Shown: piece by piece, positions 23,294 through 36,547 of the stretch | How positions within the stretch are numbered: the stretch's first letter is position 1 | Layout: every line of letters begins with the position of its first letter | NCBI GenBank assembly: GCA_014529385.2 | Contig: CM043967.1 | Location: 85,187,778-85,251,777, forward strand | DNA length: 64,000 nt | DNA from: Adiantum capillus-veneris | Lineage: Eukaryota; Streptophyta; Polypodiopsida; Polypodiales; Pteridaceae | Reading direction: 5' to 3' | Made by a program: the position numbers and the translations under genes | Notes under the pieces: model-generated | What the model was told of the DNA's origin: nothing | Seen by the model: only the letters and a program-made list of their open reading frames with translations | The model's database searches: none

Positions 23294-25062
23294 AGGGTGG
23301 TTCCACTACAAATGCAGCTATTGTTGAGTCTTCTATGAAAGGAGACTGTGTTGCTGATGTTGATGCACAATGGGCTTTTAGTATAGTGTGTACTTATAAT
23401 CCTATTGTCCATGATTATTCCTGATGCAAATGTACATGATGTACTTGATGAGGAAAAGGCTGAGAATGAGCAGGCTAGAGGTATGCCAAAATGATTGGTG
23501 CATACTTCGCGTGACAGTAAATTGGATGCACCTTTGTCTAGTCGTACTCGTTCAGGTTCTTGCCATGCATCTTATGCATCAGATTGTTATGCTTTGGCTA
23601 TGTCTAGCTTAGGTGATGTTGAGGAACCTCTATCTTTTGATCAAGCACAGAATTCAACAAATTGGATGGTTGTCATGCAGTTTGAATATGATGCACTTAT
23701 AGAAAATGACACATGGACTTTATGTGAATTGCCTCTTGGCAAAAAGACCATTGGTACAAAGTGGGTTTACAAGTTGAACTGCAAGCTGGATGGTGAGATT
23801 GATCGCTATGAGGCTTGACTTGTTGCAATGGGTTATGCACAACAGAAAGGCATAGATTATGAAGAGACTTTTGCTCCCACTTGTTGTATGACTGTTGTAC
23901 GTTCTCTATGTGCATTGGCAGCTCATTTTGGTTGGGATGTACATCAATCCGACATTGTTACTGCTTTCTTGAATGACATATTTGAGGAAGTTTGTGTAAC
24001 ACAGCCTCGCGGTTTTGTCAAGAAAGGAGAAGAGGATAAAGTGTGCAGATGTAAAAAAGCTTTGTATGGGTTGAAGCAATCTCCTCATGCTTGGTATGAG
24101 AAGGCTGACACTTATTTGGTCAAACGAGGCTTTCATAACAGTGCAACAGAAAGCACATTGTATGTAAAGTGTGAGGGTGATGTACTTCTCATTGTAGTTC
24201 TTTATGAGGATGATTTGTTGATCACTAGACCAAATGAGAGACATATTGCTGAATTTAAGGCTAATTTGAATGCTACTTTCAAGATGAAAGATTTGGGGTT
24301 GTTGCATCATTACTTGGGTATACAATTTAAGCAGTGTAATGGTGGTATTGCCTTGTGTCAAAAAAGTTACATAGAGACATTGCTATGTATGTTTGGACTT
24401 GAAGATTGCAAACCTATTGCCACTCCCATGGAAACATGTTTGAAATTGATTCTTCATGATACTGGTGATCTTGCACATGTCACTCTTTACCAAACTATTG
24501 TTGGATGCCTCATTTATGTATGCAACACGAGGCCAAATAATCAATTTGCAGTCTCATAGGTCAACAGATTTATGCATAGCCCAGGGTCTAAGCATTGGCA
24601 GCTGTGAAGAGGGTTTTTCGCTACTTGAGTGGCACTTTACATCTTGGCTTGTTTTATCCCAAGGGGAGATCATTGCAGCAAGACTTAAATGCTTTTTCGG
24701 ACTTAGATTGGGCTGGTTGTTTTGACGCGCAAGTGTCCACAAGTGGTTTATGTTTCATGCTTGGCATTTCATTTATATCATGGTTGAGCAAGATGCAACC
24801 TACTCTGGCCACTTCTAGTTGTGAGGCTGAGTATAGGGCAGTCCTCACAGCTACGATTCAGTGTGGACACCGCCAACACTATCTACATTGACAGTCAGAC
24901 CGCATTGGCAGTTGCGAGGAACCCAGTTTTACATGCTCGCACAAAGCACATTGAGGTGCATTACCACTATGTCAGGGAGAGGCTCTAAGTAGGAGAGATC
25001 ATCTTGGCTTATGTGCCAACACAAGACAACCTTGTAGATCTTTTCACAAAGGCATTGTCTGC
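23294..25062 (+). pseudogene. Gag tail, reverse transcriptase and RNase H remnant of Copia-A copy 3
   Basis: The resumed gag tail (23294-23412) is joined by the deletion to the reverse-transcriptase lead-in. The longest open part is 23828-24559, which carries the palm-domain segments of the reverse transcriptase. The catalytic box is Y-E-D-D, with Val replaced by Glu at 24206-24208. RNase H follows in other frames (24595-25062) and has lost sequence around 24865. Protease and integrase are absent. Confidence 0.9.
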
Positions 25063-28000
25063 AACCAATCATGTCAAAAGGCCACAAAGGTTGCAAATAG
25101 GAACCCCTACCTGAGGCCACTATCTAGACCACCTAACACCTTAAAAAAATTATCGACATTGGGCATGTCAAAGACCACATACACTTCATTAGTCCAAAGC
25201 CAACATCTCGTTCAACCCAATTATATAGGAAAGCCTTGCGTTTACGATGGGTGTGTTGGTGTATTAAGATATTATTTATACACAAAATAACATTTTGTTC
25301 AAAAAAACAATTGGCTTTATACATAAGGAAGGTGATTTGCACAAAAATGATTTTGCATTTGACTCATTTTTGTACAATATGATCAGAATGAACTAACATC
25401 CCAATTATCCTATACAAGTAATAACCAATTTAGAAGGATGAAATATGCCGATCTCCAAGGTCGAACTGCAACAATACTAAACCTTTCAAGCAAAGATAGA
25501 ATTTTCACCTCCATCCATATAGATAAGCCAGTAGATTCTATTAGACTTGGCTATGTATAACAAGTGTCAAAGAACCTATTAATTATTATCCATGTCATAC
25601 TTAAAAATTATTAGACAAGCTACAATCCTAAATGTGCAAGTTTTCAAAGTAAAAAATTGATACATTTTTAAGCTTTAGACAACCATCTTTTCTTTTGAAG
25701 TTTTCTCCAAAGTGTGACAATATTGATAGTAAAACTGAAGTTCTCCAAAGAAGATAAGAACCTCTTTATTCAACAAACAGGAAGCCCTTTCCATAAAATT
25801 CAAGAGCTATCACAACCATATCATTTTTTCAAATCTCTCATTTTTTGCTTCTATCACAAGGAATCAATTCGCCAAGGTCACATGCCTCAGTCAAACAATA
25901 GTCCATTAGTTAGTGGTCTAATTGCAAGCAACCAGGGGACATATCAATCTAAAAAATGACAACCTCCGCCCAATTTCATCACTCCTTTTGCTATGACTAT
26001 TTTGAGTCCTTTTAAAGCATACAAATATTAAGTTTCTTGCCTTTCACAAGTCTTTATAGAGACTCCCCTCTTAAGATTGTCTTAGCAATTCTTACTAGCA
26101 ATCTCAGGCCAAAAAAATAATGCGAGTCAAACATCAGTGAGTTAAACCATGATATTTTTGAACATTATAAGCCTAAACAATCTTTTTCCTTTTTGTCAAC
26201 TCAAAGGAAACAGAAGGCTGTATTAGCCATATATCTCTACTTTTCTTTAAAAGCATCAAAGCATAAGAATATTCAATTACCCTAGTGCAAATCATAACCA
26301 AAACTCCTTGAATTAATCAGTTCAGAGTTATACTTATTCAAGCAATTATCAAGCAAAATGCTTTATTTATAGTTTATTAGCAGTTATTGGCGATTGGTGA
26401 GCTTGCAGACCATATTCTATTCAACTAATCAGAGTATAATCGTCAAAACATACAAAATTTTGTGATTAGTGAGTGATCAAATAATATGGCAGAAGGTAAC
26501 CAGACAACCATCATTCCTCTATACAGTAACACAAGACAAGAACTTAGGTAGGGGCCAGATTAGTGGGTATCGGGAATAAGACGAGCAAATGTTAGGGTCC
26601 GATAAGCCTAAACATGAGGAAAACCATAAAGAAACCCATACAAAATAATCAGTATTATCTTTAAAGGATACCAAGAGTCAGGAGTGAAGCCTGCCATCAG
26701 AAAGCTCCCAAAAATAACCATCCAAAAGTGATTATTGTGAGAACATTAGAGACCTTAATGTTATCCGAGTAAAAGAACTAACAAAATAGTGTCACGTAAG
26801 TTCCAATGAAAACGACATCAATCCATCAAACAAAGTGGCATAAACCAAGTGGGAATCAAATAAGGCCAACAAAACAAAGCATTAGTACCAGAATTCATTT
26901 CTTTCTACTCCAGATGTAAGCAAAATTAGTCCTAAGTTAGATTTTTGTCCATCCTACCTAAACCTAATTTTAGGAGGTCATGGAGCAAGAAGAAGATTAC
27001 TCCCCTCAAAGACTAGAATACCCATAGTCCAAAAGAATTAGCAACATAATATCAATCAAAGTCCAATCTGATGTATGAACGAATGATCAATATAACACCC
27101 AGGTCATAAACCAAAAGCACATATGAAGAGAACTTGTGTGTTTAGGCAACATGGTAGAGAACTTTTCAAATCAAACTAAAAGATCAGTTAATAAGATCTT
27201 TTTGGATCAATTATCATGAAGCATATCTAGTTAAAGCATGGAATCAAAAAAGAAACATGGGTTGAGAAAGCAATCTTAGCTAGTTCCATGTCAGCAGGGG
27301 GAATTGATACCATCAACTTCAGAGTCGCACAATGATGTTACTCAAGATGAATCACCACACTCTTTCTCTCATTAAGAAAAATAAAAAACAAAAATTGTAA
27401 CCAAGCTAAGTAAGGGATGAAGAATCCCTCACTTTGTTGTTTATAGGAGAAAGGTAGGAGGTAGCTTCATTTTTTATGGCATTAGTTGTACAGATGTCGT
27501 CGAGCCTAAACAAATCCAATCAATAGCAGTATACGAAGAGCAAGAATAATAAAACCCAATAGTGTAGCCATCATGGGCATAACCATGTAGGTCTATCTCG
27601 TAGCAACAAGACATGACAAAGTAGCAGACAAAATAGCCAACTCACAAGGTGATGGATATCCACCAGGGCTCATATCATAGATTGAGTGAGGCACAACCAA
27701 AGGCCATGGGTAGAGATCTAGTAGGCAAGGTAGTAGCTGAAGAGAAAGGAAAAGAAGCTGCAGATATCTAGGGAGAACGCTTCCTATCGTTGGTCAAAGA
27801 GACAGAGAGCTTGAGAGCAATAACTAGCTCCTCGTCCCAAGAAGAGTAGTTATAACTATTATAAGTAGACTTCGCACTGAACAAGCACCCTTCAAGGGTT
27901 AGAGTACAAAGGCACCCAGATGATAGGTTTTTGCACAAGGACGATGATAAAAATCATATTATAGATAGTATTATACAATAATCTATGAAAGTATGCAAGT

Positions 28001-28954
28001 TCAATATAGAGAAAACCACTATGTAGTCCTAGATTTGGTGGGGAGAAATTAGCAGAGCCCAAGGATTAAGGTAATTTTAGTAAGCAAAAGTGCTTGTATG
28101 TGTTTGTATTGATTATCCAACAATTGATTGAATCTTACAGTCAATTGAATCATATAATGGAGGAGATCTGACAATAAATAAAAATCTCTATACCATAGAA
28201 TGCAACTGGCAACCATTTTGACATAACATAATTTATGGATAATTACAAATCGTTTTCATAACCATACAAAAGAATTACAGTATGCTATCATGAGAAACAA
28301 TAACCAATGTAAGATTGCTTGAGTATATATGGATCAGATGCTACATCCGCAAACTTTGAAGTAATCCCAAGGAAAGAGCCTCTTACCTCCCACCATCCAA
28401 AGAAACATTAAGTTAGTACTTGGCACGCTTCATGTGGGAAGATAGGTGTCAACGACCCCTTCCCCTTGTTATCGGCGTCAGGAATTGCTACAAGACTAAC
28501 AACATGCAACAGCAAAATGTAACCTACTCGGATCCCAATTAAGTTTATTGTTAATGCAACCTCTAGATTTTTGAAAATTTTCAATGCATTTTGTTTGTAT
28601 TTTGACTACTTTTTCAAAAAAACCCATACCCTGCCATCTCTTAGGAGATCCTCATAAGAGGATTAAGGCAATATATAATGGATGGACTTACCATCCACTC
28701 AATGAATCTAAAATTACTAGAAATTTGCCATCCATGAGAATGACGATACTTTATATACCTAAGCTCAACCATCTTTAAAGAATACTATGCATCCGATCTG
28801 ATCAAAAGGTAGTCATTATCTATTGTGTGTCCAATAATTATGTTTAACCATTAAGTAACCATTTGTTAAACAAGCATTCTAAATGAAATCCTTCAACAAG
28901 CAATTAAGATCGTTTATCTCATTAAAGCAAAAAGATCTAACAACATGTACATAA
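25063..28954. other. AT-rich non-genic stretch
   Basis: No supported gene and no recognisable transposon proteins. The only structured feature noticed is the fourth TATA/GTGAGGG motif (27406-27447, minus strand). Confidence 0.55.
27406..27447 (-). promoter_or_regulatory. TATA-like plus GTGAGGG/CCCTTACTTAG motif, copy 4
   Basis: On the minus strand, CCTATAAACAACAAAGTGAGGG (given in two parts: CCTATAAACAA, CAAAGTGAGGG) is followed by TCCCTTACTTAGCTTGG. The spacing resembles the other three copies. Confidence 0.35.
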
Positions 28955-28959
28955 TAGAT

Positions 28960-29186
28960 TGTTGGAATTAGGGTTGCAGGAAAACAGACACAACTCGGAG
29001 AAGACAAAGGAAGCTCAAGGCACACAACAGAGAGTGTATTACTTAGTGTGCAATGGAAAGATCGATTTCCCTAGAGTGCTGGGCGTACATACAATGAACG
29101 TGGGAAAAAACCTCCTAGTGAGGAAAAAATGCTCCGACGGTCCTAAGTGTGTTCACACACATCACTACCACATGTATTTGGTAACA
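28960..29186 (-). repeat. 3' LTR of Copia-A copy 4
   Basis: A 227-bp LTR starting TGTTGGAATTAGGG and ending GGTAACA on the plus strand. Confidence 0.93.
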
Positions 29187-29265
29187 AATCGCCCCTAGGA
29201 GTGATGCGGTGAACGAGATCTGGCACATAGAGTATAGGGAAGTGCCATGCCTTGTGAGGACATGA

Positions 29266-32200
29266 TCAATCCACAAAGGGGAGTAAGCCCAAAGCTTTGC
29301 GGAAAGCTTCGAATTTCTCATGAGACAATGCCTTTGAAAAGATCTGCAAGGTTGTCCTGTGTTGGCACATAAGCCAAGCTTATCTCTCCTGCTGAGAGCT
29401 TCTCCCTAACATAGTGGTAATGCACCTCAATGTACTTTGTGCGAGCATGAAAAACTGGGTTCCTTGCAACTACCAATGTGCTCTGACTGTCAGTATAGAT
29501 AGTGTTGGCAGTGTCTTGTCCAACACTCAAATCGTCCATAAGGTGTCTAAGCCATACACACTCAACCGTAGCTTTAAAGACTGCCCTATACTCAACCTCA
29601 CAACTAGAAGTGGCCACAGTAGGTTTCTCTTGCTCAACAATGAGATACATGAACTACCAAGCATGAAACAAAAACCATTTGTGGACACTCAGGTGTCAAA
29701 ACAACCAACCCAATTCGAGTCCAAAAAACTATGTAAGTCTGGCGCAAATGATCCCCCCTTGGGACAAAATAAGCCAAGATGTAAAGTGCCACTCAAGTAG
29801 CAAAAAATCCTCTTGACAGCCTGCCAATGCTTAGACCTTGGGTGCATAAATTTGCTAAATTGTGAGACTGCAAACTGAATATCCGGCCTCGTGTTGCATA
29901 CATAAATAACGTAGCCAACATTAGTTTGGTAAAGAGTGAGATCAACAAGATCACCAGCATCGTGAAGACTCAATTTCAAACCTGTTTCCATGGGAGTGGC
30001 AAATGGTTTGCAATTCTCAAGTCCAGACTTACATACAAATGTCTCTATGTAACTTGTCTCACACAAGGCAATACCACCATCACACTGCTTAAACGGTATG
30101 GCCAAGTAATGATGCAACATCCCTAGATCTTTTATCTTGAAAGTAGCATTCAAATCAACCTTAAATTCAGCAATATGTCTCTCATTTGGTTCAGTGATCA
30201 ACAAATCATCCACATAGAGAATGACAATGAGAAGTACATCACCCTCACGCTTTACATACAATGTGCTTTTGATTGGAGTATTACGAAAGCCTCGTTTGAC
30301 CAAATGAGTGTCCACCTTCTCATACCAAGCACGAGGAGATTGCTTCGACCCATACAAAGCTTTCATAAATTTGCACACTTTATCTTCCTACCCTTTAATG
30401 AAAAAACCGCGAGCATGCGTTACATGAACTTCCTCAAATATGTCACCATTCAAGAAAGCAGTAGAATGTATGACTGATGTACATCCCAACCAAAATGAGC
30501 TGCCAATGTGCATAGAAAGCGCACAGTAGTCATACGACAAAGTGGGAGCAAAAGTCTCTTCATAATCTACGCCTTTTTGCTCTGCATAACCCTTTGCAAC
30601 AAGTCAAGCCTTATAGCGATCAACCATCCGGCTTGCGTTTCAACTTGTAAACCCACTTTGTACCAATAGCCTTTTTGCCAAGAGGCAAATCACATAAAGT
30701 CCACGTGTCATTTTCTATAAGTGCATCATATTCTAATTGCATGGCAGCCATCCAATTTTTTGAATTTTGTGCTTCATCAAAAGATAGAGGTTCCTCAGCA
30801 TCACATAAGCTGGACACAGCCAAAGCATAACAATTTGATGCATAAGATGTATAAAAAGAACCTGAACAAGTACGACTAGACAAAGGTGCATCCAATTTAC
30901 TGTCACGCAAAGTATGCACCAACCATTTTGGCATATCTCTAGCCTGCTCATTCTCATCCCTTTCCTCATCAAGTACATCATGTACATCTGCATCAGGAAT
31001 AGACTGATCTGTAACATTTTCAGAAATCCCTGTAGGCTATACATTTGCCTCATTGGAATTTGCATACGAACTTCCACCACTCAAAAGAGGTAACAAAGTG
31101 TCATAAATGTCTTGTGAGTTTACATTATTGTCTCTAGTACATGACAACAATGGCTGAACATAATCTTCCACAAACAAAACATCCCATGAGACTAAGATAT
31201 GATTTGTTTGCGGATGATACAACCTCTGAACTTTGCTTTCAACACTATAACCAACAAAAACTACATTTGACAGCCTTATCATCCAATTTTTTGCGTTGCG
31301 TTTGTGGCACCAAAGCATATGCCAAACAACAAAAAACACGCATGTGCTCAGTACAAGGATTTCTATCATGCCATGCTTCATATGGAGTCATAGACTGCAA
31401 AGCTTTTGTAGGACACCTGTTTAGTACATACGTGGCACACACAATAGCCTCAAGCCAAAACGAATGTGGTAAAGCTTGACTTTTGACCATACATCATGCC
31501 ATTTTTGTAAGACACCTGTTTTTCCTCTTAGCAACACCATTTTGCTGAGGTGTATAAGGCACTATACATTGGTGTTTTATCCCACAACTAGCCAGAAACA
31601 CATTAAATTCATGAGACATATATTTCCCCCCTTGATCAGAACGGAGGGTGCTCATAGTGCATTTCGAGACATTTTCAGCCATAGCCAAAAAAAAATTGAA
31701 GCACATAAACACTTCAAACTTTGATTTAAGCGGATACACCCATGCATGCCTAGAGTAATCATCGATGAAAGTCACGAAGTAAAGGTAATTGCCCAAGGAC
31801 GGAGTTTGCATGGGCCCACAAACATCACTATGTACAAGCTGCAACCTGTATGTGGCCCTAACTGAACCATGCTTTGGAAACTTTGAACGCCGCATCTTAC
31901 TTAAAATACAGCCTTCACAAACATGTTTGACAGGTGCTTCAAGAGGCAGCAAATAAGCAACCATACCAGATTTCTTCAAACACAACAAAGTAACAAAATT
32001 CAGATGCCCAAAGCGTGCACGCCAAAGTTTTGCATCTGGAATAGCCTTTGAATCCAAAACAGCATTTGCAAAATTCTGCCCACACCTGTCATACAAAGTG
32101 AGCTTATATAGCCCACGACATAAAATGCCAGATGCAACAATTTCATCACTAACACTGAGATCATGTACTGTACATTTGCCATCCACAAATTTGACTACAA

Positions 32201-33518
32201 ATCAGAGTCTAATAAGTGTAGATACAAACAAAAGGTTCTTCTTGATCCCAGGTCCATAGATTGCATCAACAAGTGTGAAAGAAGTGCCATTTACAGCAGT
32301 AAGCACGATCTTTTCAGCTCCATGAATCGGATAAAAGGCATTGTTGGCACAAGTGACTAAATTCCCATGAGAGACAGACTCAAGGTAGGTAAACAAATCA
32401 CGATGGGAGGAATGTGCTTTGTAGCACCACTGTCAAAATACCACACATGTGAATTTGCAGCAATGACAAACATGCATCATGGACAAAAGGATCATAAGTG
32501 CACTCTACACTAAAATCCTATTTTGCATCAACATCAGCATCATAGTCTCCTTTCACAGAAGACTCAACAATAGCTGTGTTTGTAGTGGAGCCAACATTTG
32601 TAGTGGAGCTAGCCTCTTTCTTCTTAGCCTCTTTGGCCTTCAACTTAGGGCACTGCTTGATCAAGTGATAATTAGATTTACAATAATGGCAACGCATCCT
32701 CTTTTTGCCCTTATCACCAAAATTGCCAAACGAATCGCTGCCAGTAGAAGGAGTAGGAACAAGTGATTTTCCACTCACAGAAAAACCATAAGAAGTGGCT
32801 GCATTATTGTTACCACCTTTTCTTTGAGTAGCAATAAGGGCTTGTTAAACTACACGTTATCTTAGTCCTTTTTTTTTGGAAAGTGACTCTTGCAACAACA
32901 ATGTGCATAATGCATCAAACTTGACAACTTTTGGATTTCCTTGGGTCATAAGTCTCCAGATACTGGCAAAAGTCTGGTATGAATCTGGCAAAGCATCGAG
33001 GGAACTGTCAAAAATGACTTCGCCTGCAGAAATAAGTTTCTTATTGATATCCTTGTTACCAACAAGGAAAATGTCCATATCATCTTCCTCATGCATAATC
33101 TTGGACTCCATCTTTTACGCAGCAATGCATTTTTAGCCTCAATGCAACTTGCATAAAGACCAGCCAGAATATCCCAAGCTTGTTTTGGAGATTTTCATGA
33201 ATGAATGTAAGGAGTAATAGTGTGTTTCACAGACAACAGAATCAATGCATGAGCCTGTACATCTTTTACATCCTAACGAGCTTGCTCAGCCGTACGCAAA
33301 ACAACTTTGGTAGGAGCAACCCTGTCACCAAAACCTGCAACATCCTCAACATTGCCTACATCCTCAAAACCATGACATACATCAATGCCTTGCACAATGT
33401 TCCAAACACCCTTTTGACACAAGGACATGTTGCATCATGTAATCCTACATAGGGTAATTGTCCCCATCCAATCTATCCTCAACAACATCTTGAACACATC
33501 TGTGTTGTTGTCACCCAT
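29266..33518 (-). pseudogene. Broken gag-pol polyprotein of Copia-A copy 4
   Basis: Gag starts MGDNNTDVF at 33518 and is disrupted by several frameshifts and stops. The cleaner pieces are gag 32857-33111, knuckle region 32518-32778, integrase 31494-32186 and 31245-31490, reverse transcriptase 29689-30378, and RNase H 29318-29650. Unlike copies 1 and 2, the protease box keeps its Asp (D-S-G-A, codon 32432-32434). The reverse-transcriptase box is an intact Y-V-D-D. Despite intact active-site boxes, the frame breaks preclude function. Confidence 0.92.
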
Positions 33519-33880
33519 GGCGAATGCTGCACCTAATGTGAAAACTACCCGAATAGAGGAGCAATGCAGCGAGAACAACACGTGCTATATAGTAAAAACC
33601 GTAGAAGACTCTAAGGGACCTGCTATGCAAAAAATGGCAATGATAGAAATTATGCACAAAATGACAAAATTGCATGCGCAGTACTGTATAAAGTGGAAAC
33701 GGAGGCCAAAATGAGCCCAAATGAAAATTCTGAGCAAACCAAGCTCAACAAGATCTCCCAAAATGCTTGTTGTCCTAGGAACGCTCTCCAAAGCTCACAT
33801 AAATTGGAGAAAGTGAGCAGACATGTGTTGGAGCTGATGGTGACTAAGCTTGGGAGGACGTAATCTACTATGATACCAAT

Positions 33881-34108
33881 TGTTGGAATTAGGGTTGCAG
33901 GAAAACACACACATTTTGGAGAAGACTAAGGAAGCTCGAGGCACACAAGAGAGAGTGTATTACTTAGTGTTCAATGGAAAGATCGATTGCCCTAGAGTGA
34001 TGGGCGTATATACAATGCACGAGGGAAAAAACCTCCTAATGAGGGAAAAAATGCCCCGACGGTCCTAAACGTGTTCACACACATCACTACCACATGTATA
34101 TGGTAACA
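33881..34108 (-). repeat. 5' LTR of Copia-A copy 4
   Basis: A 228-bp LTR. The right target-site duplication follows directly. Confidence 0.93.
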
Positions 34109-34113
34109 TAGAT

Positions 34114-34237
34114 ATAAAGGCTACTACCTTTGTTTCTTCTCAAATGATCCGATGTATATGAGTTGCAATTGGAGAGCGAGTTTTGCCACTTTCGTTCTGC
34201 AAAGGTCAAATTTGTAGAGAAATCGCTAGTTTCCCTC

Positions 34238-34283
<46 letters not shown>

Positions 34284-35333
34284 CATGCACATGAGGTTAT
34301 GTGTTACAACTAGAATGCCTGTACCCTTTAGTTTTCTACCCATGAGCTATAGATAATACATAGCACATGAGTGTTGTTTGTACATGAGTGTGTGTAAAGA
34401 GGCAATCTGGCTTGCATATGGATAACAGGGGCATGTAATGAGCCACAGATACAAAGATTAAAGTTTCAAGCAAAACTGGGCAAAAACAATGAATAAAATA
34501 TAAAAGAGTGCTAACAGGGCATCAACTAGCATACACTATGCAAAAGAATTATCAAAATACTGCCAACTTGGAGTCAAAGCACCTACATCTTTCTATACAT
34601 ATTATGTGGTGCTCGTGTGGTGAGGCCACGAGTGGGGATCTCTAGCAACCTTATCCACCTCATGCTAAGTAACATGATCCCTAGTGCTCAGCTTCAAAAA
34701 ACCTCATGCAAAGACCCTCACAAAAGGTTATGCAGACATGATTAGCCACAGTCTCAAAAATGGCTCTTTTGGACCCAGTCTAAAAAATAATCAAGGCTGT
34801 CAAAATAAGCTCCACAAGGACGTATAGTGGCAATATCCACAACACAACGTACATAAGTCATGAAATCATTGTTAAATGTAGGGCTTATACTCAAATAAGT
34901 GCCAACAAGTGTGCAAGCAAGAAATTAGAGTACTTAGCTCCTTGTGGGCAATAAAACACTCTCAACAGAGCTCGCAGCACAAGCTCCGTGCCAATATACA
35001 CATAATCCATACACATAAAAACTCCCACTAGAATTGAAATGCGTGTCATTGCAAAAGATGCTCACAAATCTATTGTGTCTAAAGAATTTGTGATTGTTTG
35101 TGTGCGTGTAAATTTGTATTTGAGAGCTGTCTTTGAGAAGCCGTCAACAGATGTGCATAAGCTATACCATAGAGAATGTACATCATGGACATACACACAT
35201 ATGGCAATCCAGATTTTCTCTCAGAAGTGCATAGGACTATTGCTAACGGTAATCTATTGCTAAATTACTCTCTACGATGCTAGAGAGTGTGTGCGAATTT
35301 GTAGTCAATGTGGCCAAAGTCGATGCTGACGCC
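34114..35333. other. Non-genic stretch
   Basis: No supported gene. It contains a (TG)21 microsatellite at 34241-34282. Confidence 0.6.
34241..34282. repeat. (TG)21 microsatellite
   Basis: An uninterrupted TG run. It creates a spurious His-Thr repeat frame on the other strand. Confidence 0.95.
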
Positions 35334-35338
35334 AATGT

Positions 35339-35530
35339 TGTTGGGGTATAAAGCCCAATGTGGTCGCCCAGGTAAGTGGGCGGGCCACCAGGTATGTACA
35401 CATATTCTTTTGTAAAAATCTAATAAGAACTCACTATGCTCTACACATTACAATAGAGCGAGTTCACCATATCGTCATGCTCTTCTTCTCGCACTCTCTC
35501 TCGCATCACACTTCCGCTCGTACTCCTTCA
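35339..35530 (+). repeat. 5' LTR of Copia-B
   Basis: Starts TGTTGGGGTATAAAG and ends CTCCTTCA. Confidence 0.95.
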
Positions 35531-36547
35531 ACTGGTATCAGAGCTCAGATCGAGGCTCGGGGCAGCATTTGCAGGTAGCCAGAGTCACCTGCTCAGATTG
35601 GAGTGAGATTCGACAGGCGAAGACATGGACCCAAATCCTGTGGGTCATCTCGGCCACCGTTCGGCTTCGACAAAGTTCTGCGCATGCCATTTTCGACTAC
35701 GTGGTCTCAGCGAGTGCAGATCCGACTCTGCAAATTTGGGGTTTCGGCCTACGACTGCAGGTGTTGAGGATATCGGCACTCCCAGAGTGTTGATTTGTGG
35801 TTGTCTACACATCGAAGGACGGCTCACGGTTCTTGGAGGCGTGTCACATACGACACAGGCGCATCTACACACAGACTGTAGGCGACATTCACTAGTTCAT
35901 CAGGTAGCTTGTGTTTGCTGCTTGATATTCCAGATTTCATCCTGACATTGCACGTACTTCCACATGGGATGTATTGTCAGAGATGATGTATGTCTGTTGA
36001 GGGTTTGCTGGCTGTGAGTCACGCAGCAAACAACCGCCGCAGCGGTTACAACATATAGTGGGAAATTTGTGGATGTATGACTTTGTGGGAAGTCTATGTA
36101 CTGTCAGATTTACTGCAGCCTTTGTTGAGGGTCGAGTGAGGTTCTATTGAGCTGGGGGATTCTCGAATGTTGAGATCCCTTAGATAGGCAGCTAGGATGT
36201 ATTGACTGTGAGTTAGACAGTTGGGATTGCATCTTTGCTTTACTGCCGTTGAGGCATTGTCGCAGTCTATGCTTACATGACAGTAACAGGACAGTGAGAG
36301 ACAGTACAGGTGCAGGACAGGTTTACCCACAGCTTACAATGTTAGAGAGATAGTGGTCTTTTGAGCTGTTTTTTGGTCTGTTTTTTGAGTACACCAGAGC
36401 CATTTTACAAAGGAGACTCTGCCGAAATTTATGCAGAATCTGAAGCTTTCTTGGTTCATTTGACAGGTTGATTGGTTTAGAGGTCAGTTTACAAGGGAAA
36501 CTCTGCCGAATTTTTCCTAGGAAAGTAAACTACTGTGAAGCGTAGCT

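Larger units (their letters stand above)
21059..25062 (+). mobile_element. Copia-A copy 3: 3'-truncated, internally deleted, interrupted by a solo LTR
   Basis: The 5' LTR is at 21059-21286, followed by the primer site from 21288. Gag is present, then a foreign solo LTR (22537-23288), then gag-end sequence. The next junction joins the region just after the zinc knuckle to the region just before the reverse transcriptase (about 23413), removing about 1.47 kb of protease and integrase. Homology stops within the C-terminal RNase H tail at about 25062. No 3' LTR follows, so the right end was lost. Confidence 0.92.
28960..34108 (-). mobile_element. Copia-A copy 4: full-length degenerate retrotransposon
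   Basis: A perfect TAGAT target-site duplication (28955-28959 and 34109-34113) flanks two LTRs in reverse orientation. The primer site (about 33868-33879) is decayed. The polypurine tract is at about 29187-29198. Domain order is as in copies 1 and 2. Confidence 0.95.

Noticed and set aside
34087-34290. His-Thr repeat frame on the minus strand
   Set aside because: It is a translation of the TG microsatellite.
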